Origin: Verrucomicrobiales bacterium
GTDB lineage: Bacteria > Verrucomicrobiota > Verrucomicrobiia > Verrucomicrobiales > SLCJ01
Assembly: GCA_024636835.1 (NCBI GenBank)
Contig: JAGXGH010000067.1
Coordinates: forward strand, 36,570-100,569
Direction: 5' to 3'
Length of the DNA: 64,000 nt
In this document: positions 53,209-62,364 of the stretch, one piece after another
How the letters are laid out: each line of letters starts with the position of its first letter
How positions within the stretch are numbered: position 1 is the first letter of the stretch
The notes under the pieces: generated by a model
The model's database searches: none
What the model was told of the DNA's origin: nothing
What the model saw: only the letters and a program-made list of their open reading frames with translations
Made by a program: the position numbers and the translations under genes

Positions 53209-54387
53209 ATGAAACACTTAATCGGTATTATCCCCATCGCTTCTCTAGTGATTGCCTCATCCGCATCTGCTCAGGGTTTACTTGACGTCGCACCTCGATC
53301 CGCTGATCGCGATTCCATTCCTCTTACGTTCACTGTCGGAAGCGAAGTGGGTTGGGACAGCAACGTCAATAACGCCAGCAGCAACGAGCAGGATACCCCC
53401 TACATTTCGGGTAATCTTGGTGCTGAATACGCCAACAATAATGAGCGCACCTCAATGGTCATCGGTGCTTCCGGTGGTGTTTTTTACTACTTTGACCAAG
53501 TCCCGGAGCGTGACGATACTCTCTATAATGGGCGTCTCTCTTTCTACGTGAGCCACGCGGTGTCAGAGCGTCTGCGGATTACCAACAACGCCTACGTTTC
53601 CTACGAAATCGAGCCTGATTATGCCATCGGTGAATCACTCTCTCGCCGCTCGGATCAGTATTTCTATGCCTACGAGAATTTATCTGTCGCCTATGACCTA
53701 AACGATAGAATTACCTCGACCACCAGTGGGTCGGTTAACTATATCGCCTATGAAGATAATGGAGTGTCCAACACTGAGGACAGGGTTACCTACGGTGTCT
53801 CGGAGAACCTCCGATATGCGCTTGACGAAAACCTTGGCGTAAATCTCACCTACCGCTTTGCTTACACAGACTACGAGTCCGGTAGCAGTACCACGTCTCA
53901 CCAAGCGTTGATCGGTTTGGATTATGCTCTTGACGAGCAGACCTCAGCGGTGTTTCGAGTAGGTGCTGAGTTCCGTCTTTCTGATGACTTCGGTGATCAG
54001 ACCAAGCCATACTTTGAAGGTGCGCTGACCCGTAATGTGACTGATGTGCTTACCTTCAGTTGGCTTAACCGTCTTGGATTCGAAGATTCCGAGCTTGTGC
54101 AAGGTGCGACTACCAGTCGCTACGCATACCGCACCAGCGTGAGCGTCAGGTATCAGATGAGTGAAAAACTTGCACTCTCTACATCAGGTGTTTACAGCTA
54201 TGCTGATTTTGATGGTCCAGCAGCTCGAACCGATAATATTTTAGGGGCGAATGCCGGATTGAACTATGCCCTTACCGAAGCTCTTAACCTTGGGGTCGGT
54301 TATTCATTCAACATGGTGAACTCCGATAACGAGTTCCGCGAGTTTAACCGCCACCGTGTCAATGCTTCAGTTTCAGCAAGTTTCTAA
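53209..54387 (+). CDS. Outer-membrane beta-barrel protein, exopolysaccharide-associated
   Basis: 392 aa with a signal peptide (MKHLIGIIPIASLVIASSAS, then AQG). Alternating polar/hydrophobic strands with aromatic girdles fill the rest (for example DNIRYALDEN-type repeats NLGVNLTYRFAYTDYESGS, SVSVRYQMSEKLALSTSGVY), ending in SASF with the terminal Phe required for Bam insertion. It resembles the putative barrel genes placed before wzc in bacterial EPS clusters. Likely role: outer-membrane secretin or porin for polysaccharide, by context. A terminator follows at 54420. Confidence 0.82.
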   Translation: MKHLIGIIPIASLVIASSASAQGLLDVAPRSADRDSIPLTFTVGSEVGWDSNVNNASSNEQDTPYISGNLGAEYANNNERTSMVIGASGGVFYYFDQVPERDDTLYNGRLSFYVSHAVSERLRITNNAYVSYEIEPDYAIGESLSRRSDQYFYAYENLSVAYDLNDRITSTTSGSVNYIAYEDNGVSNTEDRVTYGVSENLRYALDENLGVNLTYRFAYTDYESGSSTTSHQALIGLDYALDEQTSAVFRVGAEFRLSDDFGDQTKPYFEGALTRNVTDVLTFSWLNRLGFEDSELVQGATTSRYAYRTSVSVRYQMSEKLALSTSGVYSYADFDGPAARTDNILGANAGLNYALTEALNLGVGYSFNMVNSDNEFREFNRHRVNASVSASF

Positions 54388-54419
54388 GTTTCGCGATTAA
54401 TCGGAGAAATTCTTTGAAC

Positions 54420-54460
54420 AAAAAGGCTTCTTGAGTTTCCTAACTCTTGGAGCCTTTTTT
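54420..54460 (+). terminator. Rho-independent terminator after the barrel gene
   Basis: AAAAAGGCT pairs with AGCCTTTTTT, and TTGAGTT with AACTCTT (nearly), around TCCT; the T6 run completes it. The A-tract upstream suggests it could work in both directions. Confidence 0.88.
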
Positions 54461-54567
54461 GCTTTGCCAATCTGGGTTCTTCGTCGATTAATAGCATATC
54501 ATTAAGCAAAAATTCTGCTGCTTGACGGTCTTCTTCTTACATAAATCCTAGCGTTTCTAATTTCTTT

Positions 54568-56763
54568 ATGGACTCATACCAAACAAACCAACAAGGCGAT
54601 GACCCAGGGGACTCTGGGTTTCAGATGGGCGACTACTGGCAGGTCATCCGTAACCGCTACGAGGTGATTCTGCTCTCATTGCTCCTCGTGTTCGCTACGG
54701 CGGCAGTCATCACAAGTCTCATGCCTGAGAAGTTTGAGTCCACCGTGGTGGTCCAACTCCACAACATCACGAACTCACGAGGGGAGTTGTCGAACGACTT
54801 AACAGCGGGCGTGATGCTCTATTCCTCGCCTAACTTCATTGCCAACCAGTTTGAGCGGATTTCATCCGAACTTGTTCTTTTACGTGTTGTCCAAGAAGTG
54901 GACTTGGTGAACAGATGGCGCCTTAATGATGAAAAGCAGGCGATCATTAAGCTTCGGAATGCTCTGCAAACTGAGAGTCGGCGCGGAACAGACGTAGTTG
55001 AAATTAGAGTTGTTGATGAAGATCGAGATCTTGCAGCGATCATTGCCCAGAACGTCTACCAAGCCTACGAGAGTTCGTTGGATAATGATGTGAATCGTGT
55101 GAACTATGAGGCAGGAATTCACTTGGACACCCAACTGGGTCAACAGATGGAAAAAGTCAAGGACGCTCGAATCGCTATGCATAAGGCGATGAAGGACCTG
55201 AAAGTTATCGACTTGGCAAAATCCAGTGGCTACCGGTCTGACGAGGTGATTACTCCAGAGGATGGTATTATCGTATCTGGTGAACAGCGTGTCGATGCTT
55301 TGAAATACGAGATCAGCGGTTTGCGGTCACAATTAGAAGGTCTTGTGGATATAGAGGGGGCTGAAATGGTTCGATTAGCGCAGTCGCTCGGGATTCAAGA
55401 TCCTACGATCCAACGCTATTACGCGAAGTTCAATGACCTGATGCTCGAAGAACAGCAGGCCTTGGAGAGTGGTTTGGGGCAAAACCACCCCACGGTGCGT
55501 GCGATCCAGACACAGCTAACTAGTGTGAAAACTATCCTGATGGAAGCTGCAGCAGATGCGCGCAGATCTATCGAAATTCAGCTAGAGCAATTGGAGTCAC
55601 GTCTTGAGGTGGCGGTGTCTACACAGGAGACGAGCAAAAATGACTACATCTCTAACTCTCTGGACAAAGAGACTTACAATATCCGTCGAGAGGAATATCG
55701 CACAGAAAAGGATATCCTTAAGGCGCTGACACTTCAAGCCTATACGGAGAAGATTGAGCGAACTGCTCCAATTCGCCCTGTGACGGTGCTCGAACATGCG
55801 CATCCGGCGGCGTTCGCAAAATCACCAAACAAGCCATTGAACCTGATTTTGGGGGCAGTACTCGGTCTCGCATTTGGTTTGGGTATCGCGTTCATGCTCG
55901 AGTTCATGGATACCAGCGTGAAGTCCATTGAGGATGTTGAGCGTTACTTGAAGGTACCTGTTCTGGCGGTGATTCCTAAGGATGTTGGTCTTCTTCATAA
56001 GGAGAGTGGACTCAGCCCGGATGCGGAAGCCTACCGTATTCTCCGGACGAATATTGAGTTCAACCGTAAGTCAGCAGACGCAAACTCTATCACCATGGTT
56101 TCAGGTGGAGCGGGTGAAGGTAAATCGACCACCCTGATTAACTTGGCATACGTTTGTGCTCAAGGCGGCTATAACACTTTGATGATCGATGGTGACTTGC
56201 GTCGACCAACGCTGCATACTCACTTTGAGATCAATAATTCGGTTGGTTTGACGAACTACCTGACGACTGATTTGCAGCTTGAGGATGTGATCCTTCAGAC
56301 ACCGATTGAGAACCTCTACTTCATGCCGAGTGGAATTCTGCCTGCGGATGCAGCTGGTATACTCAACTCACGCCGCATGTCGGAACTGATTCAAGATGTG
56401 AAGAGCCGTTTCGACCTTGTGTTGGTCGATTCACCCCCTATTCTGGGTGTTTCCGATGCATCGGTACTTGCTAGTGAGGTTGACCTCACCGTTGTGGTCA
56501 TTCAGCATCGCAAACTGCCGAGAAATATGCTCGTCCGCGTTAAGAAAGCCGTCGAGAGTGTAGGGGGAACGCTGCTTGGTGTGGTGCTCAATAACGTCGA
56601 TATCCGTTCAGATTCGCAGTATCAGTATTATACCAGCTACTACACCTATTACGCCCCGTCTCGTGACGGTGGATCTGATCCTGCCGTTTCGCGTCCGAAA
56701 GATAAAGAAGCCAGAAGCACGACTAAAACTGCCGATGTGTCTGTGGACGAGGATGTTTACTAG
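54568..56763 (+). CDS. Wzc-like polysaccharide co-polymerase and BY-kinase
   Basis: 731 aa. It has an N-terminal Wzz domain with helix 1 near residues 35-55, a long periplasmic coiled region (residues about 190-400), helix 2 near 420-445, then a cytoplasmic tyrosine kinase. Walker A is GGAGEGKST (513-521), Walker A' LMIDGDLRRP and Walker B LVLVDSPPILG. The C-terminal tyrosine cluster (QYQYYTSYYTYYAP) is the autophosphorylation site. Such proteins set chain length and couple synthesis to export. The Wza-like gene follows 37 bp later, so the two form an operon. Confidence 0.93.
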   Translation: MDSYQTNQQGDDPGDSGFQMGDYWQVIRNRYEVILLSLLLVFATAAVITSLMPEKFESTVVVQLHNITNSRGELSNDLTAGVMLYSSPNFIANQFERISSELVLLRVVQEVDLVNRWRLNDEKQAIIKLRNALQTESRRGTDVVEIRVVDEDRDLAAIIAQNVYQAYESSLDNDVNRVNYEAGIHLDTQLGQQMEKVKDARIAMHKAMKDLKVIDLAKSSGYRSDEVITPEDGIIVSGEQRVDALKYEISGLRSQLEGLVDIEGAEMVRLAQSLGIQDPTIQRYYAKFNDLMLEEQQALESGLGQNHPTVRAIQTQLTSVKTILMEAAADARRSIEIQLEQLESRLEVAVSTQETSKNDYISNSLDKETYNIRREEYRTEKDILKALTLQAYTEKIERTAPIRPVTVLEHAHPAAFAKSPNKPLNLILGAVLGLAFGLGIAFMLEFMDTSVKSIEDVERYLKVPVLAVIPKDVGLLHKESGLSPDAEAYRILRTNIEFNRKSADANSITMVSGGAGEGKSTTLINLAYVCAQGGYNTLMIDGDLRRPTLHTHFEINNSVGLTNYLTTDLQLEDVILQTPIENLYFMPSGILPADAAGILNSRRMSELIQDVKSRFDLVLVDSPPILGVSDASVLASEVDLTVVVIQHRKLPRNMLVRVKKAVESVGGTLLGVVLNNVDIRSDSQYQYYTSYYTYYAPSRDGGSDPAVSRPKDKEARSTTKTADVSVDEDVY

Positions 56764-56800
56764 TCTGGTGCTTTCAGCCTGAAAATGATAGCATGGTAAA

Positions 56801-57394
56801 ATGAAAGGAATGAATATGAGGAAAATGAATTTAATCTTAGTCCTGGTGGCAGTATTTGCTGCGGCAGTAAGCGCGATGGCTCAGACACCCAAGGTGAGAG
56901 CAGGAGACGCGGTTACGGTGACAATCCGAGGTGTGCCTGATCAGGAAAGTGCTCGGGTCAGCGGTGTTTACAAGGTTGATCAGAATGGCGAGTTGGTTGG
57001 TCTCCCCTACATAGATGATTATCGAATTAACGCGATAGGTTTGACAGAAGGCCAGCTTGCCCAAAAGATTGCGGGTGCATATCGTGATGCACAGGTATAC
57101 ACCAAGGCGACGATTACCGCGATTGTGGACCAACCGGTGATGCAACGGACCGTTACGCTGGGTGGCAAGATCAATAAACCTGGGCCGGTTGCCTACAGAG
57201 AGGGCATGTCTATCTATGAAGCAGTCATGGCTGCGGGTGGTCCCACGCGTTTTGGTAGTCTTAAAAAGGTAATCCTCATGAGGTCTGGTGGTGTAACCAA
57301 GACCTTCAATATCGAGAAGGACGAGTATAAAACGGTGACTCTATTGCCGGGAGATACCATTGAGATCGGTGAAAAGGGTGCTTTCGAGCTCTAG
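56801..57394 (+). CDS. Polysaccharide export protein (Wza/OPX-like, short)
   Basis: 197 aa with a signal peptide (core MNLILVLVAVFAAAVSAMA). The Poly_export domain (KVRAGDAVTVTIRGVPDQES to about residue 115) is followed by one SLBB unit (VTLGGKINKPGPVAYREGMS, YEAVMAAGGPTRFG). It is much shorter than E. coli Wza (about 380 aa): it lacks further SLBB units and the C-terminal transmembrane helix, and has no lipobox, so it probably works with the barrel at 53209. The start could be 56801, 56813 or 56819. A terminator follows. Confidence 0.88.
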   Translation: MKGMNMRKMNLILVLVAVFAAAVSAMAQTPKVRAGDAVTVTIRGVPDQESARVSGVYKVDQNGELVGLPYIDDYRINAIGLTEGQLAQKIAGAYRDAQVYTKATITAIVDQPVMQRTVTLGGKINKPGPVAYREGMSIYEAVMAAGGPTRFGSLKKVILMRSGGVTKTFNIEKDEYKTVTLLPGDTIEIGEKGAFEL

Positions 57395-57420
57395 GTGGAT
57401 CGATTTTCAAAATTCTTGAA

Positions 57421-57452
57421 GGTGCCCGGCTATTGTCGGGCATCTTTTTTTA
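57421..57452 (+). terminator. Rho-independent terminator after the export gene
   Basis: GGTGCCCG and CGGGCATC form an 8-bp stem with one G-T pair and a GCTATTGT loop, then T7. It closes the wzc-wza unit. Confidence 0.88.
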
Positions 57453-57516
57453 TTTTGTCGGCGACAAGGAAGGAAATGGGGTTGTTATGAATGAGCCTGT
57501 GGGGTAGAACTTCATC

Positions 57517-57990
57517 ATGGCAAACGTCAACAAAGTTATTCTCATCGGCAACATTACTCGTGACCCAGAGGTTCGGCACACCCCTAAAGGTACAGCGGTC
57601 ACAGATTTAGGAATCGCGGTCAACCGCGTCTATTCTTCTGAACAAGGAGATAAACGTGAGGAGACGACGTTCGTTGACGTGACCCTTTGGGGCCGTCAGG
57701 CTGAGCTGGCAGGCGAGTATCTAACGAAGGGTCGCCCAGTATATATTGAAGGAAGGTTGCAGATGGACAGCTGGGAAGACAAGGCTTCCGGTCAAAAGCG
57801 CAGCAAGCTCAAGGTTGTTGGTGAGACCATGCAGTTTCTCGGGGGGCGTGGCGATGGCGGTGGTCAATCAGGCGGTGGTGCCTCATCTGGTGGGTCTCGC
57901 TCAGGGAATGATAATTATTCGTCATCGCAAGAGAGTCAAAGTGGAGGTGGTGGATCTGCGCATGATGATGACGATGATATCCCGTTTTAA
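57517..57990 (+). CDS. ssb: Single-stranded DNA-binding protein
   Basis: 157 aa. It binds ssDNA in replication and repair. The OB fold starts MANVNKVILIGNITRDPEVR, with FVDVTLWGRQAELAGEYLTK and KLKVVGETMQFLGGR. The linker (residues 110-145) is Gly/Ser/Gln-rich, and the C-terminus DDDDDIPF is the conserved partner-binding tip. It is followed by acylphosphatase 36 bp later. Confidence 0.96.
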   Translation: MANVNKVILIGNITRDPEVRHTPKGTAVTDLGIAVNRVYSSEQGDKREETTFVDVTLWGRQAELAGEYLTKGRPVYIEGRLQMDSWEDKASGQKRSKLKVVGETMQFLGGRGDGGGQSGGGASSGGSRSGNDNYSSSQESQSGGGGSAHDDDDDIPF

Positions 57991-58026
57991 TTACGGGTTG
58001 AGGGGTGTGTCAGTATCCAGTGTGAA

Positions 58027-58299
58027 ATGATTGCCAAGCGGGTCTATTTTGAAGGTAAGGTACAGGGCGTGGGGTTTCGATATACGACCAAGCGCATCGC
58101 TATGGGGTTTGATGTAGTTGGTAGTATCGCGAATTTACCTGATGGTCGGGTGTGCTTGGAGGTGGCAGGCGATCACGAAGAGGTGGACGATTTTATGGAA
58201 GAGGTCAAAGAGGGAGAGCTTTCCGGATTTATTCGTGAAACCGAAATAGAAGAAGTTCCCTTGCCGGTTGATTGGCTTGGCTTTGAGATTGTTCGTTAG
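58027..58299 (+). CDS. acyP: Acylphosphatase
   Basis: 90 aa, the normal length. It hydrolyses acyl phosphates. The phosphate loop GKVQGVGFRY holds the catalytic Arg, and GSIANLPDGRV holds the catalytic Asn. It lies downstream of ssb on the same strand and overlaps the convergent U32 gene by 4 bp. Confidence 0.92.
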   Translation: MIAKRVYFEGKVQGVGFRYTTKRIAMGFDVVGSIANLPDGRVCLEVAGDHEEVDDFMEEVKEGELSGFIRETEIEEVPLPVDWLGFEIVR

Positions 58300-60827
58300 A
58301 GAACGTTAAGAGTGCCCTCCGTGACTCCCAGTTGCTCGCTGGCTCCTAGATCTTGCCATAGGCGTGCGCCGCTGGTTTGTTTGTCAAAAAGTTCCTGATA
58401 GGCAAGTATAGTCTCTTCAGCTGCCCGCTGATCCTCTTCGAGAAGCTCTATACGGTATTGATGGAGTCCGGCGTTTTGAAAACGGTCAAAGAATCTTGCG
58501 CCTGTTTGCGCGCGACCGTTGAACAGTGTGTTTCTGCAACCGACGTCTGCCTTTAATGGGTGAAGTTGTCCGACACGGTCGCGAAGTTGTACGCTGTGTG
58601 TTTCACATGGACGTCCGCAATCTTTGAAGCTTGTGCCTTCGCTGAGAAACGTGCAGAAGACGCAGTGCTCCATGTGAAACATGGGCATGTGTTGATGCAG
58701 GGTCATCTCTAACCATTCTGCGGGAACGCTACGAATCAGAGCCTCGGATTGATCGGCGTTTAGGTCGTAAGATATCGTTAAACGATCGAGAGCTGCTTCG
58801 TTCTTCAGGAGGCTGGCGGTGAGGTGATTTGCCACGTTGAGTGAGAAATCACCAACGGTTTCAAATCTGGTATCCACCTTGGTAAAGTGATGAATCGCTC
58901 CCAAGTTGCGGACCAGCACCCCATCGGGCTCGGCGTTTGCGAGGGATTTGAAAAATCCATGCTCTCCGGTTTTCTGGATCCGTGGAGTAGCGAGATATAT
59001 CTTGGCCTGTGGCGCTGAATTGCGCACCTGTTGGACGGCGTCCTTGTGCCTTCGAATGTCCTCATAGTCGACGTAGATGCGTTCGACGTCGGTGGCGATG
59101 CAGGCTTTGATCTGTTCGGGCGTACGGCAAAGAACTGCGAGCTGGATGGTATTTGTAGCTTTTGCTGCAGAGGTTTTAGAAGGGGCTAGTGAGGCAATGG
59201 CTGCACAAACGGGTTCGCCGAGTTTTGGTGCTATTGGTTCGCTCGGGAAACCGGCCTTGATCAGAGTATCGACGAGGTGCCTTCGCATTTCGTTGATCTC
59301 TTTGACTGGCAGAATGACGTCGTCATCAAGCGCGACGTCTAAGGTGCCTAGAGCAAATGGGGAGTCTCCAAGGCGGCCTAGTTGCTTGGTGAGGAATGTT
59401 TTGTCTAGCGGTCGTTTCTTAGCCTTGTCCAGAGGGCAAGAGGATTCCACTGTGGTTCCGCTTGCTGCGTGGGTGATCCGAAGTGGTGAGCTTGGTGTGC
59501 CGGAAACGTGGAGATCCAAAAGTGGACGGACTCTTTGCTTGTCCAGAATTGTATCGCTCCATGTTTTGCGGATGGTGGTATCCAGTTTAGGATCGCTCGT
59601 TTTCCAGATGAGTTGTCCAGGGCGGACGCGTGACCAGTCGATTTGCGAGTGTTGGGTGCTGAAGCGGAGTCGCTCACCATCGACTTTCCAGATCCTTCCG
59701 CCTTGTTCATCGTTGCGGTCTTCACCGGCGTCGAAAACGATACCGTCGCCCGCTTCCAGGTTTAGTGAGTGATCGGAGCTGAGCCGAATATCCACCCAGC
59801 CGATGCCTGAGTTACTCACTTTTCCAGCGAGCACTCCACGCTTTTTACCGAACTTGCCGTGGGTGAGCCGAGGGTGGTTGGTGCCTTCTAGCCATCCTGT
59901 GGACAGCCCTCGCGAGAATGTCATCTCCAACTGATAGCGATCGAGGGAGTTGGGAACGGGAAGGCCCCGGTCCAAGTGTGCGTCAATTGCTTTTCGATAC
60001 ACTCTCGTGACTGCAGCTACGTATTCGGGGGATTTTAGTCGACCTTCGATTTTGAAGGAGATTACGCCTGCATCGATGAGCTGTGGGATGATATCTACGG
60101 CAGCTAAGTCTTGTGGGCTGAGAAGGTATCGCTTTTCTCCTAATGGAAATGGTTCACCATCGACGATCATTTCGTAGGGCATTCGGCATGCCTGAGCGCA
60201 TTCACCGCGGTTAGCACTTCGCTGACCGAGGCTTTCGGAAGTGAGGCATTGCCCCGAATAGGCTACACAAAGTGCTCCGTGAACAAATACCTCAAGTGGG
60301 GTGTGAGTGCCTGAGCTGTCATTGGTGATGCGAAAGATTTCATCAAGCGAAAGTTCTCTCGCAAGCACTGCGCGATCAAGGTGAACGAGCGCAGTGGCGA
60401 ATTCGAGTCCCTCTGGTGAGGTAATCGTCATTTGGGTGGATGCGTGGAGCTCCACATCCGGCGCCACTCTCTTGGCTAATTTGGCGAGGCCCAGGTCTTG
60501 AATAATGGCACCGTCGACGCCGTGCTTCTGGAGTAGGGCTAATTGCTCACCAGCTCCTTCAAGCTCATCCGGAAAGATAAGCGTGTTCATGGTAACGAAT
60601 CCCCGCGCACCATGGCTGTGCAGAAACTCCATCACACGGGGGAGGTCTTCGTTGGTGAAGTTGTCGGCGCGCAGGCGGGCATTGTGTTTTGGCAGCCCGA
60701 AAAAGATCGCATCGGCTCCGTTGGCGATTGCGGCGCGCGCGCATTCCCAACTGCCCGCAGGTGAGAGCAGTTCGAGATTGTTGCGGGAGGGGGGGCGGGT
60801 AGAGTTCACGATAGACCGACTGGGCAT
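58296..60827 (-). CDS. U32 family protein (RlhA/TrhP type)
   Basis: 843 aa. The N-terminal U32 domain (ELLSPAGSWECARAAIANGA, DGAIIQDLGLAKLAKR, ELHASTQMTITSPEG, HGALCVAYSGQCLTS, RGECAQACRMPYEM) is complete, with its Cys set for a probable iron-sulfur site. The middle fits DUF3656, and the C-terminal part has a second Cys cluster (MEHCVFCTFLSEG, DCGRPCETH). U32 proteins such as RlhA and TrhP hydroxylate C2501 of 23S rRNA or U34 of tRNA; long versions like this are typical of RlhA-like proteins. RNA hydroxylation is thus more likely than proteolysis. Confidence 0.88.
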   Translation of the reverse strand: MPSRSIVNSTRPPSRNNLELLSPAGSWECARAAIANGADAIFFGLPKHNARLRADNFTNEDLPRVMEFLHSHGARGFVTMNTLIFPDELEGAGEQLALLQKHGVDGAIIQDLGLAKLAKRVAPDVELHASTQMTITSPEGLEFATALVHLDRAVLARELSLDEIFRITNDSSGTHTPLEVFVHGALCVAYSGQCLTSESLGQRSANRGECAQACRMPYEMIVDGEPFPLGEKRYLLSPQDLAAVDIIPQLIDAGVISFKIEGRLKSPEYVAAVTRVYRKAIDAHLDRGLPVPNSLDRYQLEMTFSRGLSTGWLEGTNHPRLTHGKFGKKRGVLAGKVSNSGIGWVDIRLSSDHSLNLEAGDGIVFDAGEDRNDEQGGRIWKVDGERLRFSTQHSQIDWSRVRPGQLIWKTSDPKLDTTIRKTWSDTILDKQRVRPLLDLHVSGTPSSPLRITHAASGTTVESSCPLDKAKKRPLDKTFLTKQLGRLGDSPFALGTLDVALDDDVILPVKEINEMRRHLVDTLIKAGFPSEPIAPKLGEPVCAAIASLAPSKTSAAKATNTIQLAVLCRTPEQIKACIATDVERIYVDYEDIRRHKDAVQQVRNSAPQAKIYLATPRIQKTGEHGFFKSLANAEPDGVLVRNLGAIHHFTKVDTRFETVGDFSLNVANHLTASLLKNEAALDRLTISYDLNADQSEALIRSVPAEWLEMTLHQHMPMFHMEHCVFCTFLSEGTSFKDCGRPCETHSVQLRDRVGQLHPLKADVGCRNTLFNGRAQTGARFFDRFQNAGLHQYRIELLEEDQRAAEETILAYQELFDKQTSGARLWQDLGASEQLGVTEGTLNVL

Positions 60828-60889
60828 CGTGGAAGGTTAGGTGCTAACCGACCCTCAAGCAACTTTTCTGAACGGTGTGCGAGTAGGCT

Positions 60890-61291
60890 CTACCAGTTGG
60901 CATGCTGGCTCGGGATGTGTTCAAAGCCATCAGTTTCGACTGAACAATCGAGCGCGAGATCTCCTAGATCAGGGATTTCCGTGACAAGAGTGTATTCGCC
61001 TTGGGCTGGGCAAGATGGAAGAGTATCCATAAATCCGCCATCTTCGCTGACCAGTCGAGCGCTATTGATATCGTCGCCTGGGTTTAGAATGTAGAGGTTT
61101 TGATAACTGCGTACCGCTACCTGGACGTTGCGGATGTTGACAACGCATTGGGCGCGATCAGCTCCCTCCTTGTAGGCTTTGGCTCCAATGAAGAGCACAC
61201 TGATCATGCCAATCAGGACAAGAATAACAACCGTTAGCTCGAGAAGGGTGATTCCTGTATCTTTAGATGTTTGACTGGTATGATTTTTCAT
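60890..61291 (-). CDS. Type II secretion/type IV pilin-like pseudopilin
   Basis: 133 aa. The prepilin signature KDTGITLLELTVVILVLIGM has the G-(I)-T-x3-E cleavage site and a hydrophobic stem. The rest is a small globular domain with two Cys (LPSCPAQ, LDCSVE) that may pair. It would be processed by PilD and be part of a pseudopilus. No other secretion genes are adjacent; single pseudopilin genes scattered in the genome are common in this phylum. Confidence 0.85.
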   Translation of the reverse strand: MKNHTSQTSKDTGITLLELTVVILVLIGMISVLFIGAKAYKEGADRAQCVVNIRNVQVAVRSYQNLYILNPGDDINSARLVSEDGGFMDTLPSCPAQGEYTLVTEIPDLGDLALDCSVETDGFEHIPSQHANW

Positions 61292-61440
61292 CTGAACTCG
61301 CTTATTTGGACTAATGTAGCTACAATTTTGTTAATCAGTCAACAATATTCTCACGGTTTTTAAATTTGAGGATATGGCTATTCCTTAGGGCTATAGAGTT
61401 TGGTATTGATTATCAAAATTTTGGCGGTTAGTGAGGAGTG

Positions 61441-62364
61441 ATGACGAAAGCGAGTGAGCACACAGAAAACCCGCCGGCGGTGGTTGTATCGGGTTTAACG
61501 AAGGAGTTTAAGCTTCCGATGCGAGCAGGGCGATTTCGAGCGGTTGAGGATTTGTCGTTGTCGGTTGGTGAGGGTGAGGTGTATGGTTTGATCGGCCCGA
61601 ACGGTTCAGGGAAGTCGACCACGATGAAGGTGATGTTGGGGATCGTGCGTCCGACCAAGGGGAGTTGTGAGGTCTTCGGTATGTCGTCCAATAGTTCGAA
61701 GAGTCGGCGTTTGGTTGGGTATCTTCCTGAGAATCCGTATTTCTACAAGCACCTGACAGGGGTGGAGACGCTCCGTTTCTATGGTGAACTCTGCGGGCTA
61801 CGCGGTGGGGCCTTGGGTAAAAAAATTGATCAACTGCTGGATATGGTAGGACTTCAAGATGCGGCAGATCGGCGGTTGGGTGGTTATTCGAAGGGAATGC
61901 TTCAGCGGATCGGATTGGCCCAAGCGGTGATTCATGACCCGAAACTGGTCGTTCTGGACGAGCCGACGGCAGGGGTGGATCCACAGGGCTCACGGCAAAT
62001 TCGCGATTTCATTATGGATTTGAAATCGCGAGGCATCACGGTGGTGCTCACTTCCCATTTGCTCGAGCAAGTGCAGGAGGTTTGCGACCGCGTTGGCATC
62101 ATCTCGAAAGGCAGGATGGTTCGCGAGGGAAGGTTGGATGAGATGGTCGCGGTGGAAGAACTGACTGAGATTGTGCTCAAGAGCCCGTCGCCGCAGTTGA
62201 TTGACGGGATTCGTGAACTTGTCGCCAAAGATGCTGACTCAGGGGCTGAGCTCGTTCGTGTCGGGCATCCACGAACGACGTTGGAGCGATTGTTTATCGC
62301 AGCAACATCTGGCGCTGAGGCCGGGAAAATAGATAATGAAAAGCAAGAAGGAGGAACTCAATGA
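61441..62364 (+). CDS. ABC transporter ATP-binding protein
   Basis: 307 aa from the ATG at 61441 (a GTG at 61438 is equally possible). Walker A GPNGSGKST, Q-loop region YLPENPYF, signature LGGYSKGMLQR, Walker B LVVLDEPTAGVD and the H-loop LTSH are all present; the signature has YSKGM as in CcmA/NodI/drug-exporter types. It powers export with the ABC-2 permease that follows; ATG of that gene overlaps this stop (ATGA), so they are coupled. Substrate unknown; gliding (GldA-like) or lipid/drug export possible. Confidence 0.92.
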   Translation: MTKASEHTENPPAVVVSGLTKEFKLPMRAGRFRAVEDLSLSVGEGEVYGLIGPNGSGKSTTMKVMLGIVRPTKGSCEVFGMSSNSSKSRRLVGYLPENPYFYKHLTGVETLRFYGELCGLRGGALGKKIDQLLDMVGLQDAADRRLGGYSKGMLQRIGLAQAVIHDPKLVVLDEPTAGVDPQGSRQIRDFIMDLKSRGITVVLTSHLLEQVQEVCDRVGIISKGRMVREGRLDEMVAVEELTEIVLKSPSPQLIDGIRELVAKDADSGAELVRVGHPRTTLERLFIAATSGAEAGKIDNEKQEGGTQ

